NCBI GenBank assembly: GCA_025345505.1
Contig: JANVCC010000018.1
Coordinates: 58,901,120 to 58,965,119, forward strand
Direction: 5' to 3'
Length of the DNA stretch: 64,000 nt
Source: Todiramphus chloris collaris
Lineage: Eukaryota; Chordata; Aves; Coraciiformes; Alcedinidae
Within the stretch, counting starts at the first letter, position 1. Every line of letters starts with the position of its first letter. Below the pieces are notes generated by a model. It had not been told where the DNA came from, did not search any database, and was given only the letters and a program-made list of their open reading frames with translations. A program made the position numbers and the translations under genes. Below are positions 24,577 to 37,190 of this stretch, piece by piece.

Positions 24577-25546
24577 TGAAGGCTTGTGGCTAGTGGTGTC
24601 CCACAGGGGTCAGCACTGGGTCCAGCCCTTTTTAGTATATTCATCAATGACCTGGATGAAGGGACAGAATGTACCCTCAGCAAATTTGCTGATACAAAAC
24701 TGGGAGGAGTGGCTGAAACACCAGAAGGCTGTGCTGCCATCCAGTGTGACCAAGGCAGGCTAGAGAGCTGCAGGGTGGGGGAGAAATGTAATGAAATTCA
24801 ATAAGGGCATGTGTAAAGTGCTGCATCTGGGATGGAACAACCCCATGGATCAGTACAGGTTGGGTGGGGGCTAATCTGTCGGAGAGGAGCTCTGGGGAAA
24901 AGAACCTGGGAGTCCTAGTGGGCAACAGGATGACCATGAGCCAACAGTGTGCCCTCATGGCCAAGAAGGCCAGTGGCATCCTAGGATGCATTAGGAAGAC
25001 CATGGCCAGCAGGTCAAGAGAGGTTCTCCTCCCCCTCTACTCTATGCTGGTGAGGCCTCGCCTGGAGTACTGTGTCCAGTTCTGGGCACCCCAGTTCAAG
25101 AAGGACAAGGAATTACTGGAGAGGGTCCAGCACAGGGCCACTAAGATGATTAAGGGCCTGGAGCACCTACCATATGAAGAAAGGCTGAGAGAACTGCGTC
25201 TGTTTAGCCTGGAGGAGGCTGAGGGAGGATCTCATCACTGCTTATAAATATCTAAAGGGTGGATGTCAGGAAGATGGGGCCAGTCTGTTCTCAGTGGTGT
25301 CCAGTGAGAGGACTAAGGCAATGGCCATAAACTGGAAATCAGGAGGTTCAACCTCAACATGAGTGACAAAGCACTGGATCAGGCTGCCCAGAGAGGTGGT
25401 GGAGTCTCCATCTCTGGAGACTTTCAAAAGCTGCCTGCATTTGTTCCTTTGTGGTGTACTCTAGGTGATCCTGCTCTGGCAGGGGGGTTGGTCTAGATGA
25501 TCTTTAGAGGTCCTTTCCAACCCCTACCATTCTGTGATTCTGTGAT
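24577..25546 (+). mobile_element. CR1 LINE fragment (b) with part of the reverse transcriptase
   Basis: This is the largest transposon piece in the window (about 970 bp). It encodes [14 protein letters not shown] (RT motif) and FINDLDEG, then [11 protein letters not shown]. Further on come [30 protein letters not shown] and [14 protein letters not shown]...[29 protein letters not shown], followed by the 3' UTR and an ATTCTGTGATTCTGTGA tail. The catalytic FADD box reads FAD, with one aspartate codon missing, and the two halves are in different frames. It is a dead, 5'-truncated copy. Confidence 0.96.
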
Positions 25547-26387
25547 AATAAATCATATGCATCAAAGAAAGAGAAGTCACAACTAACTTCTCTGAGTGTC
25601 TTCTAGAGCTTTTCTTTTGCAAAGTAATACATAAACTTATAAAATCTGTTCTTAAATGTGATTTCAAAGTAGCTTGCTTAAATAGTTACTATTGGTAAGA
25701 GTAAGGACTGGAATTACAGGAGCATGAATTGGCAGACTTATGCTAGCCAGCTTTATATGCCTACATTCCTCTTTTTTGAGCTTTCCTGGGTTTTTTTTTT
25801 TTTTTTTCCCTCTTTTTTCCAGCCAGCTGTGCTGTTTGCTTCCCAGTGTAATGCATCTTCTTCCAGGTGGAAGAATAAAGGACTGGATCTTTCTGTACAG
25901 TTGAACTGTCAGTAGAGTTGCTTTGGCCTGGAATGTAGACAGATAAAAGCATACATTAAAAATAGGAAATAAGCTCCACTGTTGCCTTCCAAGCTTAAAA
26001 AGAACCAATAAAAATTGTCAGCATACCTGATATGTTCTCTAATTCAGCCATGTAAATCCAGTGCTGGAATTTAGAGCTTTCAATTTCAGACTTCCCTTGT
26101 CCGTGTGGGAGATTGACCAAATACTGATAATAAGAACTCACCACAGAATAGGGTTTTTGAAGAGAGACAATTCTGTTACATACTCAGAGTTTTCCTGAAG
26201 TTTCCAAAATTTCCAGTGAGAGTAACTCCTGAACAGTTCTAATATCAAGTTCCTATTTTGATAGCAAAACAGCATGGACAGCTTTCTAATTGCCCTTATT
26301 TTAGTAAAGCCAAATTTGTGACCCATATTAACTGCAAATACAAGACTATTTTCACAAGAAATAATATATACCTTTGAATTTAACTAG

Positions 26388-26660
<273 letters not shown>

Positions 26661-29600
26661 TAATGCAATGTTTTAATTTTTTTTCCTTAGTAGTAAGCAT
26701 TAGAGAAAAATAATTTATGATTTCATTAGAAATAACTATAAAAAAACGTTGAAGGTGCACATTTTAAGTATATATCCATGAAATCAGTTGGAAGAAGGCA
26801 GTGAGATTTGAGATAACATCAAGAAACTTCAAGGGCACACATACTTACTCTGAAACAGAAATAAGGACTTGTCCACAGGTTGTAGGTGGTGTATTATAGC
26901 TACTAAATTTTTAAGCTTGCATAACCTTTTGCTTCTATTAACAGTTGTTTTTAAAAACACTAATTTTAAAAATGCACAGCTTTTCTAGGATTTCAGGTGT
27001 TCAGTAATTTCACTTTTCAGTTAAAACATCTGAGGCAATCAGGGTGGGGTTCTTGCCATTCTGATTTTGGTTGGGTTTTTTTGTCTGGTTTTATTTTGTT
27101 TACATTATCTACCTAGCGTGAACTATTAACCTGGATGCATACTTTCTGTGTTCTGATATTCACTGCTGCTGACAGAATCAGGTCAATGTCATTCCAAATC
27201 ATCTTCCTTAGTCCTCCATAATGCTGGATAACACATAGGGTATTCTAAACACTGTTCTGTTCTATTCTATTCTATTTTTTTAAAACAATAAATAAAACCA
27301 TGAAACATAAAAGGAATACCTATTTTGTAGTATGTTTTAATATAATGTCTAATTGAATTTTCAGATTGTACAACAGCATGAAAAAATAAGGGAAAGTGGA
27401 TGAATATTACATAAGAAAGCATTAAAAGGAGCAAATAGAACTAGAGTAGCTGAGTATAGTTCACAGCTATAGCTTTATAACCATATTAAGTTTGGTTTTG
27501 TTTTTTCAAATGGAAATTTCATTATTTGAAGCAATACTCTGTTAAGCCACCCTTGCTCATGACATCTTAATTCCACCAAAGTTATCATTTGGGGGGAAAA
27601 TCCCCAACCCTGTTTTTCAAACAGTAATATACCTACAGGAATTTTAGAAATGCATATATTCTGAAAAGACTTGAACTTTCCCAAATTGTTGGTGATACTT
27701 ACAAAACAAAGAGTTTTGAGAATTCAAAACTAAGGAAGATCTCAAGAAAGCAGCTTTCCACTTTGAAGGCACAGCATTAAGCTGAAAAAGATAAATGCAG
27801 AGAACCTAGAAGCAGACATTAATAAATGATAAAAATGTGAGATAAAGTGGGTTACAAAAGAGTTATCTGGGTTACTGTACCCCCTCCAGCTTCTCAGGTT
27901 AAAGAACTTATTTACTTATTCAGAAGTGGGAGCAACTTCATGCTTAGCTGAACAATTCTGAGATCAAATGTGCCACTGAAAACTTCCCCAATAAGGAGGC
28001 ACAGTGTGCCTCTGAATGCTCTTGTGGAAGGAGATAAAGGGATATAATTTCCTTGCACATGTTCAGCCATTTCCACAATGGTTTGAATAGTAAGAATCTT
28101 GGGTTAGTATCATTGCCTTCTATACAAAGAACGTAATGAAATGCAGTGCAAGTAGCAACTGCAGTTTTGTACTTGAAGGTAACATTTCTTCACTAGCCTG
28201 CTACACTGCCACAGGTCAATCACAACCCCTCTGTTTTTCATTTGTCCAGACTGATGTTTATTTCAGGGCATGTTGTGAGGCAAGCTTGATAAATGCTGTA
28301 TGGCATTTGGAGATCTTTTGATATCTAATGCTGACAGAACTGCAAATACTGCGAAATAGATTTTGTAAGGAGAAGAAGACTGACAGCTACATTGTTCTGA
28401 TGGCATCTGCTTAATTAGCAAGGAGTATATCCTTAGCCTAGACAGTGGTTGACAAGAGAAAATGCCAAAAATGTAATTTATGAATATTTAAATTCTTCTG
28501 TACAGTGTATCTTTAGAATGCTGTGTGTTCAATTAGTAAAACAATATATTAGGGAGAAAAATTCTGTTTGTATTTACACTTGCAAGGGTTGTACAAGGCC
28601 TGATTCCCTGTTACCATTCAATTTCAATGGTGACATTTTCAAGATGCCAGGTATTATTTCGCACACCAGCATTATTATGATTGCACTGGAAATAGCAGTA
28701 ACGGCATGATTCAGTAATTTATTCTTGTATTTTTATGTCAATTATGTTAAACTTTTGTCACTATCCTAGTTTCATATTGACATAGCACAAGCTAATTACT
28801 TTGCAATAATAATTCCTTCATCATAAAGGAGGAAATTCCACACTGAATCAAACACAAAAGTGTCTCCAAATCTTTTTGCTATCTTCAGATAGACATACAT
28901 TATTATTATTACTTTTTTTCTTGTGTAAATTTTCTCTGAATTTATGTGACATTAATATTTTTGGTTGCTTGAAATCAAATGTAGCTGAAGAGAGACAGAG
29001 CATATCTGCTGATGTCTTTTATTAGCCATACTGTGAGCAGTTACAACACGTTTCAGCAGTCAGATAATAAGATTAAGATAATATAATAGACAAGGAATCT
29101 CAGGCACTTATCTCTTTGCTGGAAAGGTTATTACTTCTGTAGTACTTACATATCATGTCTCCTGCTTCATTAATTTCTTAATGAATTTTTGTTACATATG
29201 CATGTATTAAATACCATGTTCAGTGAAGACGCTCTGCATTTCAAGAGAAGTAAAGAATACTTCTGGTATTATTCCTTTAATATTAAGTTTTACTCAATAT
29301 TCAAAAATAGAATATAAGATGTGAATTTCTGTCTTCTATCCCTAGTATAGTTTTCGGCTTCCTGGATTTGTAATTTTGCTTTTATTTATACCCACATGGT
29401 GCATATATATAGTCATACCATACAGGACCTTAAGAGAAGCAAGTGATTCTCAGTAACATCAAAGCAATTTCCCTGTTTATCACTCCTTGCTGATTCTGAC
29501 CTTCAGCGTTGTTTCTGTAATAACTCTGGCATTTTGTACAGAAATTCCAGTACACAAAAAACTGCAGAGCTCATTAAATCTCTCTGTATTTCCATTTATC

Positions 29601-29790
29601 AGCCTCTATGTCAGTGGTTTGTACTGTGACAACTGTTACTACCCAAGGCAGGTAGTTACTTGGAATCTTTGTTGCTAATCCTAAAATGTCTGAAACAGAT
29701 CACTTTGGCACAATACCAAACAAGAAACATGCTGCTTTCACAGTCTTATGAGACTAACAGAAATATTCTGTGATTTTTCTACAGTATTTC

Positions 29791-29796
29791 TTTAAT
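29791..29796 (-). terminator. candidate polyadenylation signal (ATTAAA) for MSH5
   Basis: TTTAAT on the + strand reads ATTAAA on the - strand, about 300 nt after the MSH5 stop codon. It is the best poly(A)-signal-like hexamer I noticed in the first 300 nt. Such hexamers are common in AT-rich DNA, so this is only a candidate. Confidence 0.3.
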
Positions 29797-30091
29797 CTGA
29801 GGGTTTAAAAACAGGGGCAGAAAATGCACAAACTGGGTGACCTAAAAGCTGGAAGAAGTTCTTAAATTCTCATCTTTCAGTCTTCCTGCTTCCATATCAT
29901 ATAGTTAAATATTGCAGAGATACATAACTAGAGTACTTGTTTTAAACAAGAAGAAAGGACAAAACTGTAGACAGTTTGTTACAAGCTAAATGCAGTGTGA
30001 GGTGATAGACAGTGATCATTCTTTAAATTACCAAACTCTCCTACTGAACATGGTAGATAGGGTGTGATCTCTGTTTTTACACATCCCCCTG

Positions 30092-32527
30092 TTAGAGGAC
30101 TGTGGCTGCAGAAGGCAACACCTCTTTACGCAAGAACTCTTCTAAGTCCACCTGGGGATCATCAAGGTCTAGGTGAAGAAACTTTTCCACAACAGACTTG
30201 CATTTTTCCATCTGATCTTCTTTTGAAGGATGATCAATACGTTTGATAGGTCTTCCATTGCGAATCAGTTCTGACACTTCCACTCCTCTGTCAATAATTT
30301 TGGCTGGCATTCCTGCTAATGCAGCAATGTTGGCAGCATGACTAACCGTGGACATGCCGTGTTTGATCTGATAGAAAAATATCAACTCATCTCCATCTTG
30401 GTGGGTCTCCATGCTTAGGTATTCCAGAAGAGGTGTGTCAGGCAGAAGTTCTAGCTGCATTAAACTGTGAAAATTAGTGGAGATGAAGACCTGCGGACAC
30501 TGTGTTCCTTGCCTGATCCAGTACCTCAGGACAGCAGCCAGAAGGGACAGACCATCCAGTGTGTTGGTCCCTTTACCAAACTCATCAATAAGTACCAAGG
30601 ACCTCTCCGTGGCATTGTTTACTGCCTTGGCAACCTGGTTAAGATCAATCATGAAAGTGGAGAGCCCTACAGAAACGGACTCCCTGCTGTGGATTCTTGT
30701 GTAAATCCCATCAATTACACCAATCTCTGCCTCTGTTGCAGGGACGTAACTGCCAATTAGAGCCATGAATATTATAAGACCTACTTGCTTTAAGTAGACG
30801 CTCTTTCCAGATGAGTTTGGTCCTGTGATGATTTTTATTCGTCTGGTAGCCTCTCCACTGTTCACAGGATTGGCCACAAAAGTCTTGGCACATAGTTCCA
30901 TGAGTGGATGTCTTCCATCCTTGATGTGGAAGCCATGGCGGTGAGTAAAGCGTGGCCGGCAGTAGGCATTCTCCCGGGCCATCTCTGCTAAAGCTAGCAG
31001 CACATCTAGGTGTGCAGTGTACTCAATCACGCTGTTAAGCACTTCAGACTTCTCCAAGATCTTTGTCTGCAGCTGATGCATAATAAGTGTTTCCTGGTCT
31101 CTGATCTCACAGTGCAAGTCCCCCAGCAAGCTGTCCAGCTCCTTAGTCCTAGCACTTCTGTAGTGCAGTTTATCCTCTGACAAGAACATGAAGTCCAAGC
31201 CTTCGATTTCGAAGTCGCTCTTATCCACCATAGTTGGTAGCCGTGGAATGGAGAGAAGGAACCCAATCAAAGGAATGTAGATCACAGAACAGGAGGGAAT
31301 ATGATTGTCCAAGGTCTCCAGTTCTTTTCGTGCCACTCCTGTAAGGAAGTCTGACAGTCCCATCAGCTTTCGTTTCTTCTCATCGATGGCTGGGTCCACA
31401 TTGGGTTTAACTGTGAAGCGGTTCTCTGAGATGCTGCCTTCAAAGTCCACCACCTTGCTGATTAGACTGGCAATGTAGTGCAGATCATCAGTGAAGACAC
31501 GCGAAATACTCTGAAAGAGTTCTATATTCTTGGGCAGAGAACGACATGTGTCTCTAAGGCACACTGCGCTGTACACTGTCTTATAGAGTGCTTGCCAGTC
31601 ACTAACTTTCGTGTTTGAAAGACTCATTCTCTTTAGAATAAGAGGCACATTTTTAATATTCTTGAGGCTACCTTGAAGAGTGAGGACTGTTTCATGGTTC
31701 TGAGCTAGCAGGAAGAAGTGGATAACATCTAGCCGTTTGTTCAGCTCTGTCAAGTTCCGAGTAGGTCGTGTGAGCCACAGCCTCAGCAGTTTTTCTCCCC
31801 ATTTGCACCTGCAACGGTTTAAAATTCCATATAAACTGAATCCTTCTTTTAATCCGCTGGACAGCTTGTACACAGAAGGATGGATTTCACTTTTAAATAT
31901 CTGCAGGACACAGTAAGTGTCTTGGTCCATATTCACAGTATCTGACAGCACAAACTTTTTAAAGGACAAAATAGGGACTGCAATAGTGTTTTCTTCAAGC
32001 TCAACTCCAACCCTTCTCCTGTCTAGGAACTTAAGGAGTCCTCCGAGGGCTTGAATCATGAGTGGACTCTCAAAAGGGATGACTGAGGATAAGTAGAGAA
32101 TTTTCTCTTTTGCTGTCATATGAGATGGGATAAAGGGAAATTGCCTAGATAGGATCCGTTGCTTGCTGACTTCTAGGCCGAAATCTGTGTTAGGAAACAG
32201 GACAATTTCTGGTTTTCCTGTATCTTTGTCACCAGCAGTAGCTGTTAGGTTGGTCAGGAATTTGGCAATATTCTGGTCCTGTTTTGCACTGGTCACTATG
32301 CATTGAGGATTAACTTCCCCAATCACTTTATGCAGTAGCTTGAGGTCTTCATTATCAGGAATCTCAGGCATGAAGTAGACCGAGCAATCTTCTGTATCAT
32401 AATAAGTAATTGCAAGCTGCCCTGCACACCACAGAACAGACATGTGTGTCTCGGAGCATTCTTGGTCCTCTTGTTCAGGCCCAAGTGGTGGTGGCAAGGC
32501 ACAACTCATGGCTGATGTGGCACTCAT
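30092..32527 (-). CDS. MSH5: MSH5, intronless full-length retrogene (MutS protein homolog 5)
   Basis: This is a single uninterrupted 811-codon frame for MSH5. With MSH4, MSH5 forms MutS-gamma, a meiosis-specific sliding clamp that stabilises recombination intermediates and promotes crossovers. It does not repair mismatches. The protein matches vertebrate MSH5 over nearly all its length. Examples are [27 protein letters not shown]-type core segments such as [15 protein letters not shown], and [20 protein letters not shown]. The ATPase domain has Walker A GPNSSGKS (569-576), the [18 protein letters not shown] signature (about 613-632), Walker [12 protein letters not shown] with D648/E649, and TNF (684-686), where other MutS proteins usually have TH. 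Human MSH5 is about 834 residues; only the N-terminus is shorter and diverged. ATG at 32527 has an in-frame TAG 30 nt upstream, and a second ATG follows at codon 7. The mammalian gene has about 25 exons, so the absence of introns means retroposition. The intact frame over 2.4 kb implies selection or great youth. Confidence 0.96.
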   Translation of the reverse strand: MSATSAMSCALPPPLGPEQEDQECSETHMSVLWCAGQLAITYYDTEDCSVYFMPEIPDNEDLKLLHKVIGEVNPQCIVTSAKQDQNIAKFLTNLTATAGDKDTGKPEIVLFPNTDFGLEVSKQRILSRQFPFIPSHMTAKEKILYLSSVIPFESPLMIQALGGLLKFLDRRRVGVELEENTIAVPILSFKKFVLSDTVNMDQDTYCVLQIFKSEIHPSVYKLSSGLKEGFSLYGILNRCRCKWGEKLLRLWLTRPTRNLTELNKRLDVIHFFLLAQNHETVLTLQGSLKNIKNVPLILKRMSLSNTKVSDWQALYKTVYSAVCLRDTCRSLPKNIELFQSISRVFTDDLHYIASLISKVVDFEGSISENRFTVKPNVDPAIDEKKRKLMGLSDFLTGVARKELETLDNHIPSCSVIYIPLIGFLLSIPRLPTMVDKSDFEIEGLDFMFLSEDKLHYRSARTKELDSLLGDLHCEIRDQETLIMHQLQTKILEKSEVLNSVIEYTAHLDVLLALAEMARENAYCRPRFTHRHGFHIKDGRHPLMELCAKTFVANPVNSGEATRRIKIITGPNSSGKSVYLKQVGLIIFMALIGSYVPATEAEIGVIDGIYTRIHSRESVSVGLSTFMIDLNQVAKAVNNATERSLVLIDEFGKGTNTLDGLSLLAAVLRYWIRQGTQCPQVFISTNFHSLMQLELLPDTPLLEYLSMETHQDGDELIFFYQIKHGMSTVSHAANIAALAGMPAKIIDRGVEVSELIRNGRPIKRIDHPSKEDQMEKCKSVVEKFLHLDLDDPQVDLEEFLRKEVLPSAATVL

Positions 32528-33084
32528 TCCGTTGGAGAAAGATATTTTTGTTCTCTACTCATCCAAAAACTCCTGAGAAGTAACTGTAATTGACAAGTAG
32601 GTTAACACTCATTCTTGCAACCCTGGAGAAACTAAGATGCTATCAGGAATTGAGGACAGATGTTACCTGTTCCAGATGCAGCCAGTAACCACAGCTGCCA
32701 TCTTGCTTCCCAGCAAGGCGTAACTGAGCTACCTACCAGCAATGCTGGAATAGTTTTACAGTTTTAATTTGCATCCTTTATTTTCCTAAGTATGTATGTA
32801 TGCTCAAATACCCATACAGTAACGTACGTGCACATGTATGAGAAAATCATCTTCCCTCAGAGGTATGGGACACCCCTGTGCACTGACCACAACGCAGCCA
32901 CATCAACTGGTGGTGGTTTCCAGGCCCTACCCCAGTATCTGCAGCGCCATCACATAGTAACAGTTCCTATACAAGTACATAATGTACTGCTGCAGGGACA
33001 AACCCTACCACTTTCCACTACAGCATCCAGAGCCTCTGTCAACAACCCACTTCCAACCGCCTCCCTCACACTTCTCTCCTCTAC
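32528..33084 (-). promoter_or_regulatory. MSH5 5' flank with candidate 5' UTR acceptor
   Basis: Between the MSH5 start codon and the CpG island there is about 550 bp of moderate-GC sequence. On the - strand, TTACTTCTCAG ends at 32573, giving a plausible 3' splice site 45 nt before the ATG. A matching donor could be GTAGGA at 33221 on the - strand, inside the CpG island. A spliced noncoding 5' exon is therefore possible, as in many expressed retrogenes, but this is inferred only from splice-like motifs. Confidence 0.35.
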
Positions 33085-33540
33085 TCCCCCTCCTCACCAC
33101 AGCCGAGCAGCGCCTCTCGGCTGCCGCGTCTCCTTGCAGCCCAAAGGCTTTCTGTTGACCTGCTTCCCCTGCGGCCAGGCGCTTGCTGCGCCCCGCGCCC
33201 CAGCCTCCCGCCGGCTCCTACCCAGAAGGCGCCGCTCCGTGGCGCCGAGCCCGCCTGCGCAGCCAGCCCGCGGCCGCCATCCCGCCCCTGCAGCGCCGCC
33301 CTTAACCGCCGGTCGCCCCCCGCGGCCGGGACTCCGCAGTCGCCCTCTCCCGGCTGCAAGTCCCTGCCGTGAGGAGGGGAATGGATACTCAACCGGCCTG
33401 GCGGGCTGCCGGCGGAATTGGAGCAGTCCTCGCCTCAGGGCTCCCCCTGCCAGTCCCTGCCGGTCCCCGGAGGTGACTCGCTACCTCCCGCCCTGCCCTG
33501 GCCTCCTCTGAGCCCCGTGCTCCTGGCGGGGGTTAGGTCC
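33085..33540 (-). promoter_or_regulatory. CpG island, probable MSH5 promoter
   Basis: About 450 bp is very GC-rich and dense in CpG, in an otherwise AT-rich intron, starting 560 bp upstream of the MSH5 ATG. It contains GGGGCGGG (Sp1-type, - strand, near 33285) and CTGCGCAGGCGG (NRF1-like, - strand, 33262-33251). No TATA box was seen. The long open frames through it on both strands are an effect of base composition. It lies mid-intron of AKAP7 and next to MSH5, so promoting MSH5 is the simplest role. Transcription in both directions is possible. Confidence 0.7.
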
Positions 33541-33551
33541 CTAAAACTCTG

Positions 33552-33670
33552 TGGCCAGGCTGAACAGGGCTTTGAGCAACCTGGTCTAGGGGAAGGTGTC
33601 CCTGCCCATGGCAGTGGGGTTGGAAGTAGGTGATCTTTAAAGTCCCTCCCAATCCAAACCATTCTGTGAT
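33552..33670 (+). mobile_element. CR1 LINE 3' end fragment
   Basis: This is the CR1 3' UTR signature: GGCCAGGCTGAACAGGGCTT, TGAGCAACCTGGTCTAGGGG, AGGTGTCCCTGCCCATGGCA and GTTGGAAGTAGGTGATCTTT, ending CCATTCTGTGAT. It abuts the right edge of the CpG island. Confidence 0.93.
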
Positions 33671-33679
33671 TTTCTAAGG

Positions 33680-34330
33680 TGGTTGAAAGAAGCCTTCTGA
33701 GCAGCCCAGCCTGACAGACAGGGATGTCAAGTATCAGCTTCTCAATGACCTACCTCTGCACCACCTGCCCGTGCTCCAGCGGGAGCCGTGGCCTTCCCTA
33801 CCCACTGCCCAACTCCCCATTTCTTTCACCTGTTGGGGCTTCTTCCATTTGCTGATCAAGATACTTCGAGAAACTGTAAATGAATCTTCATATGCCACCC
33901 TCGCCTCTGGAGAGCTGGCTGTGTGGTGCGGCTGGGAGATGGGCGTTTTGGCTTTGGGTCTGGTACATGGAAACTGAAGCTGCTTGCCAGAGGTGTTGGC
34001 CAGCTCTCTTTGCAGCTGTGTTAAGGGTTGGCACCATGTGGGCCTTCCTGCCCCTGGTCCCACAAAGGGCCACCTCTGCATGGCTGCCTGCTGAGAGCAG
34101 CCACAGGGACTCCATGCAGCTGGAGACTTTACCTGCAGGCTGGGGACAGGAGGCTGCACCTTCCCAGCCTGCATACAGAGGAGGTGCAGACAGCCAGTCA
34201 ACAGACATGACAGAGCTACCATGTACTGTCTTCTTCGTGCCCTGCTGGTCTTGCAAGAACTCCACATGCAACATCTCTTCAGGCTCACATTACACAACCA
34301 CGTTCCTTTAGGCATCCATTCGCTTCCTCA
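33680..34330. other. GC-intermediate block, unassigned
   Basis: About 650 bp with higher GC than the intron average carries open frames up to 193 codons on the - strand and 143 on the + strand. None has a recognisable domain, and the translations are rich in C, W, S and P with no internal pattern. No repeat family was recognised. Confidence 0.3.
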
Positions 34331-35199
34331 AGAGGCAGGTGTCTTCTTCCTCCCCTTCCCACACCAAAGGCTTCAAAATGGCCTCTGAAGTGCTCTGTTT
34401 CCCCCCCTCCTGCAATTATAGCATATCTCTATAATCAGCATCTATGACTTTCCCATGGGGAGCAACTCTCTTTCATCTCCACTGCTCCAGATCCTTTCAA
34501 TTAAGAAATGAAGCATGACCTTCGCATGCACCTGCGTTGTTTGATCCTTTCACATCTCATTGCAACCATTGCAAACAGCGCTCCAGCACTCCCAGTTACT
34601 AAAAATATCACACAATTTTTCCATGGCTGCTTTTCCAAATACCTTTCAGTAGGGCATCATAAGCATAACCCAGTTCCTGAGCATTCAGCATTCGATTCAC
34701 ACCTTACCAATCTGTTTCTGACAAGCAACACCCCAATCTCTTGTAAATGATATTTTTTTATTGGAGCGTCAAGTAGTGATATTGATCTTTTCCTCATTTC
34801 ATTGCACCAGTGCTCAAGGCTTCACATTTTGACAAGTGTTCTTCTGGCTGAAAAGGTCTTTATTACTGATAGATTTCTAAATGTATTTCAAAGAACTGTC
34901 AGCCAAAAAGCAAAGAATGATGATTTCATTTCAAAATAATCCTAGTAAATAAGGACTAATCTAGCCATAGAATATAAAATTTTAAATAATGACAATGAGG
35001 CTGGAATAAATTTAGACTTCCAGGGAGACCATGTACCCAGAACTAGAAGTATCCACCACTAGATGTCATCATTTCAGAGATTAAGGAAATGGAAAGACAT
35101 TTCTGACCTTCTCTAAATTAGATTTTAGGGGGCCAAAAGTTATCTTGCATATGAGTAATCGTGAATGAAGCATCACAAGGAATGCATGAGTGTGATGCT

Positions 35200-36260
35200 C
35201 AGATGAACAAATACAGTATAAGTGTGTGAGGCAGGAGGCAGCATCTCTCCCCTTTAGGGTGTCCGGTGAAGGACCTTGTCAGTTCACAGGGACATAATAA
35301 GAAAAGGAGGAGGCCCTGAACAATGCCTACAGAGACATGAACCTGACCAACATGTGATACGAGAGGCAATAATGAGAGCCAAAGCTCGTCAGCCACATGG
35401 CCTGACACAGGCACATGGAGTGAGGGGATGTATATTTCAGCAGGACTGTCTGGCTGACCTTGTCAAATGGGACAGGAAGAGAAAGGGGGAAGCCATAAAT
35501 ACACAGACACAAATCTGTCAAACATAAGACACAAAACCAAGAAACGAATCTCATCAGTCACACTAATTGATGGGCTGTCAAGAAAATGCAAGTAAATTGA
35601 GATTTGCAGCTGTTGGGGATGTAAAGCTGAGAGTCCAGTGTGTTGAGGGGGTTGGTAGGATTGTGCAAATGGATAGGGGATGTGCAGGGAAAGGAGATAG
35701 GGAGGACCAAAGGAGGAGGGGACAGAATGTGGTGTAAAAGGGGCTGGTCCTGTCTAAAATGGGACTGGTGGACACACTTGCTTTGACCAACCTGGTGTGC
35801 TGGGTGCTGACTTCTGCGGGCAAATATCTGTATCTTCCCCAGACCGTGTGTGTGTGAGGCGTATGGGTGTTCACTACAAAACCTCAAGCTGGCAAGTGGA
35901 GAGCCCGTGGGGTGGATAAGGGATCTGGGCAGAGATGCCAGGCAGACAGGTCGTGCTGGTGCTTGGGGGCTGCACAAATGTGCAGGTGCGTGTGAACCTG
36001 GAGAGTGTTGTGCACATGCCTGCACTAGTGACCTTCTGTCTCTGCTGGGGGCTCTCCATGTTTACATCTTATGTGACCCACGTGTGGGGCTGCTACTGAA
36101 GGCAGCCCCTTGGCTGTGGCAGCCTGTGTAGCTGGCCACGTCCATGTCCTCTGAACACGTGTATGTGTCTCTGGGCTGTGAAAACAGCAGGATCAGAGGC
36201 CAGGTCCCTGGGGCATGGGGCTGGGCTCCAGCAGCCAGGCAGTAAGGAGCCCTGGGCTGG
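35200..36260. other. G-rich block, unassigned, possibly retroelement-derived
   Basis: About 1 kb is G-rich on the + strand, with AGGAGGAGGGGACAG-like stretches, a TATAAG near 35217 and AAAAGGGGCTGGTCC near 35737. The base composition differs clearly from the flanking DNA, which suggests an insertion. I found no terminal repeats, primer site or protein motif to prove an endogenous retrovirus LTR. Confidence 0.25.
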
Positions 36261-36986
36261 AGCTGCTGGAGGGAGTGGTAACTCCTAACATCCTTTAGCA
36301 CATCGTAATGATTTTTAAATATCAAAACAGTATTATTGCAACATAGATTGAAGGAGAAAATATTGAATTTCTACAGAAATGAATCATCTATTCTTACTGA
36401 AAATACAATGGAGTGAGGAGCCCTGAACTCCTAAAATAACTACTGAAATGTTTTCTACAAACAACCTAATAGAATATTTATTATGTTCCACTTTGTAGAT
36501 GCAAAACTATGTAATGATACTGATATTCTAAATCGCTCTAAGTTTTTAACTTTAATGAGATAAATAATGTAGAGCTGGTTAAATACAACCACATTTTCCT
36601 GCTTGGTGATTTTACAGACCCAGAAAACTGCCCTTGACAAACATTTCATATTTTTCCTCGAAGTAGCATGCCCAGTGATGACAACAAGAATAATTTCGCA
36701 TTAAATGTTCCATGAAGACCGTTGCAAACCATTAGAAGTTAAAGCAGTTGTAGCATTGTCAATTTGTTTCCTATAGGACTGAAGAGGGAGGAGTAGAAAA
36801 GAGATGTAATGACACTTGCATTTCCTTGTGTACATTCTACAGAACCAAACCAGAAGATTTATCACTTTATTGTTTCATTATTCTTTTTGCACCTTGAAGT
36901 AGTTTTCCATCCTAACTATACCTCTGGTTAAAATAAGAACTATAGGAATTAAATATGAAAATTCAGTCTTCTAGTAGAATGCCTAA

Positions 36987-37190
<204 letters not shown>

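Noticed and set aside
30467-30760. Open frames antisense to MSH5
   Set aside because: Shadows of the strongly coding MSH5 frame.
32792-33511. 239-codon + strand open frame upstream of MSH5
   Set aside because: It runs through the CpG island, is rich in P, A, R and S, has no domain, and overlaps open frames on the other strand. It is explained by GC-rich composition.
33734-34315. 193-codon - strand open frame
   Set aside because: No recognisable motif, overlapping frames on the + strand, and odd composition. No support as a gene.
35200-36260. Call of an endogenous retrovirus
   Set aside because: Only composition suggests it. No paired LTRs, primer-binding site or viral protein motif was seen.
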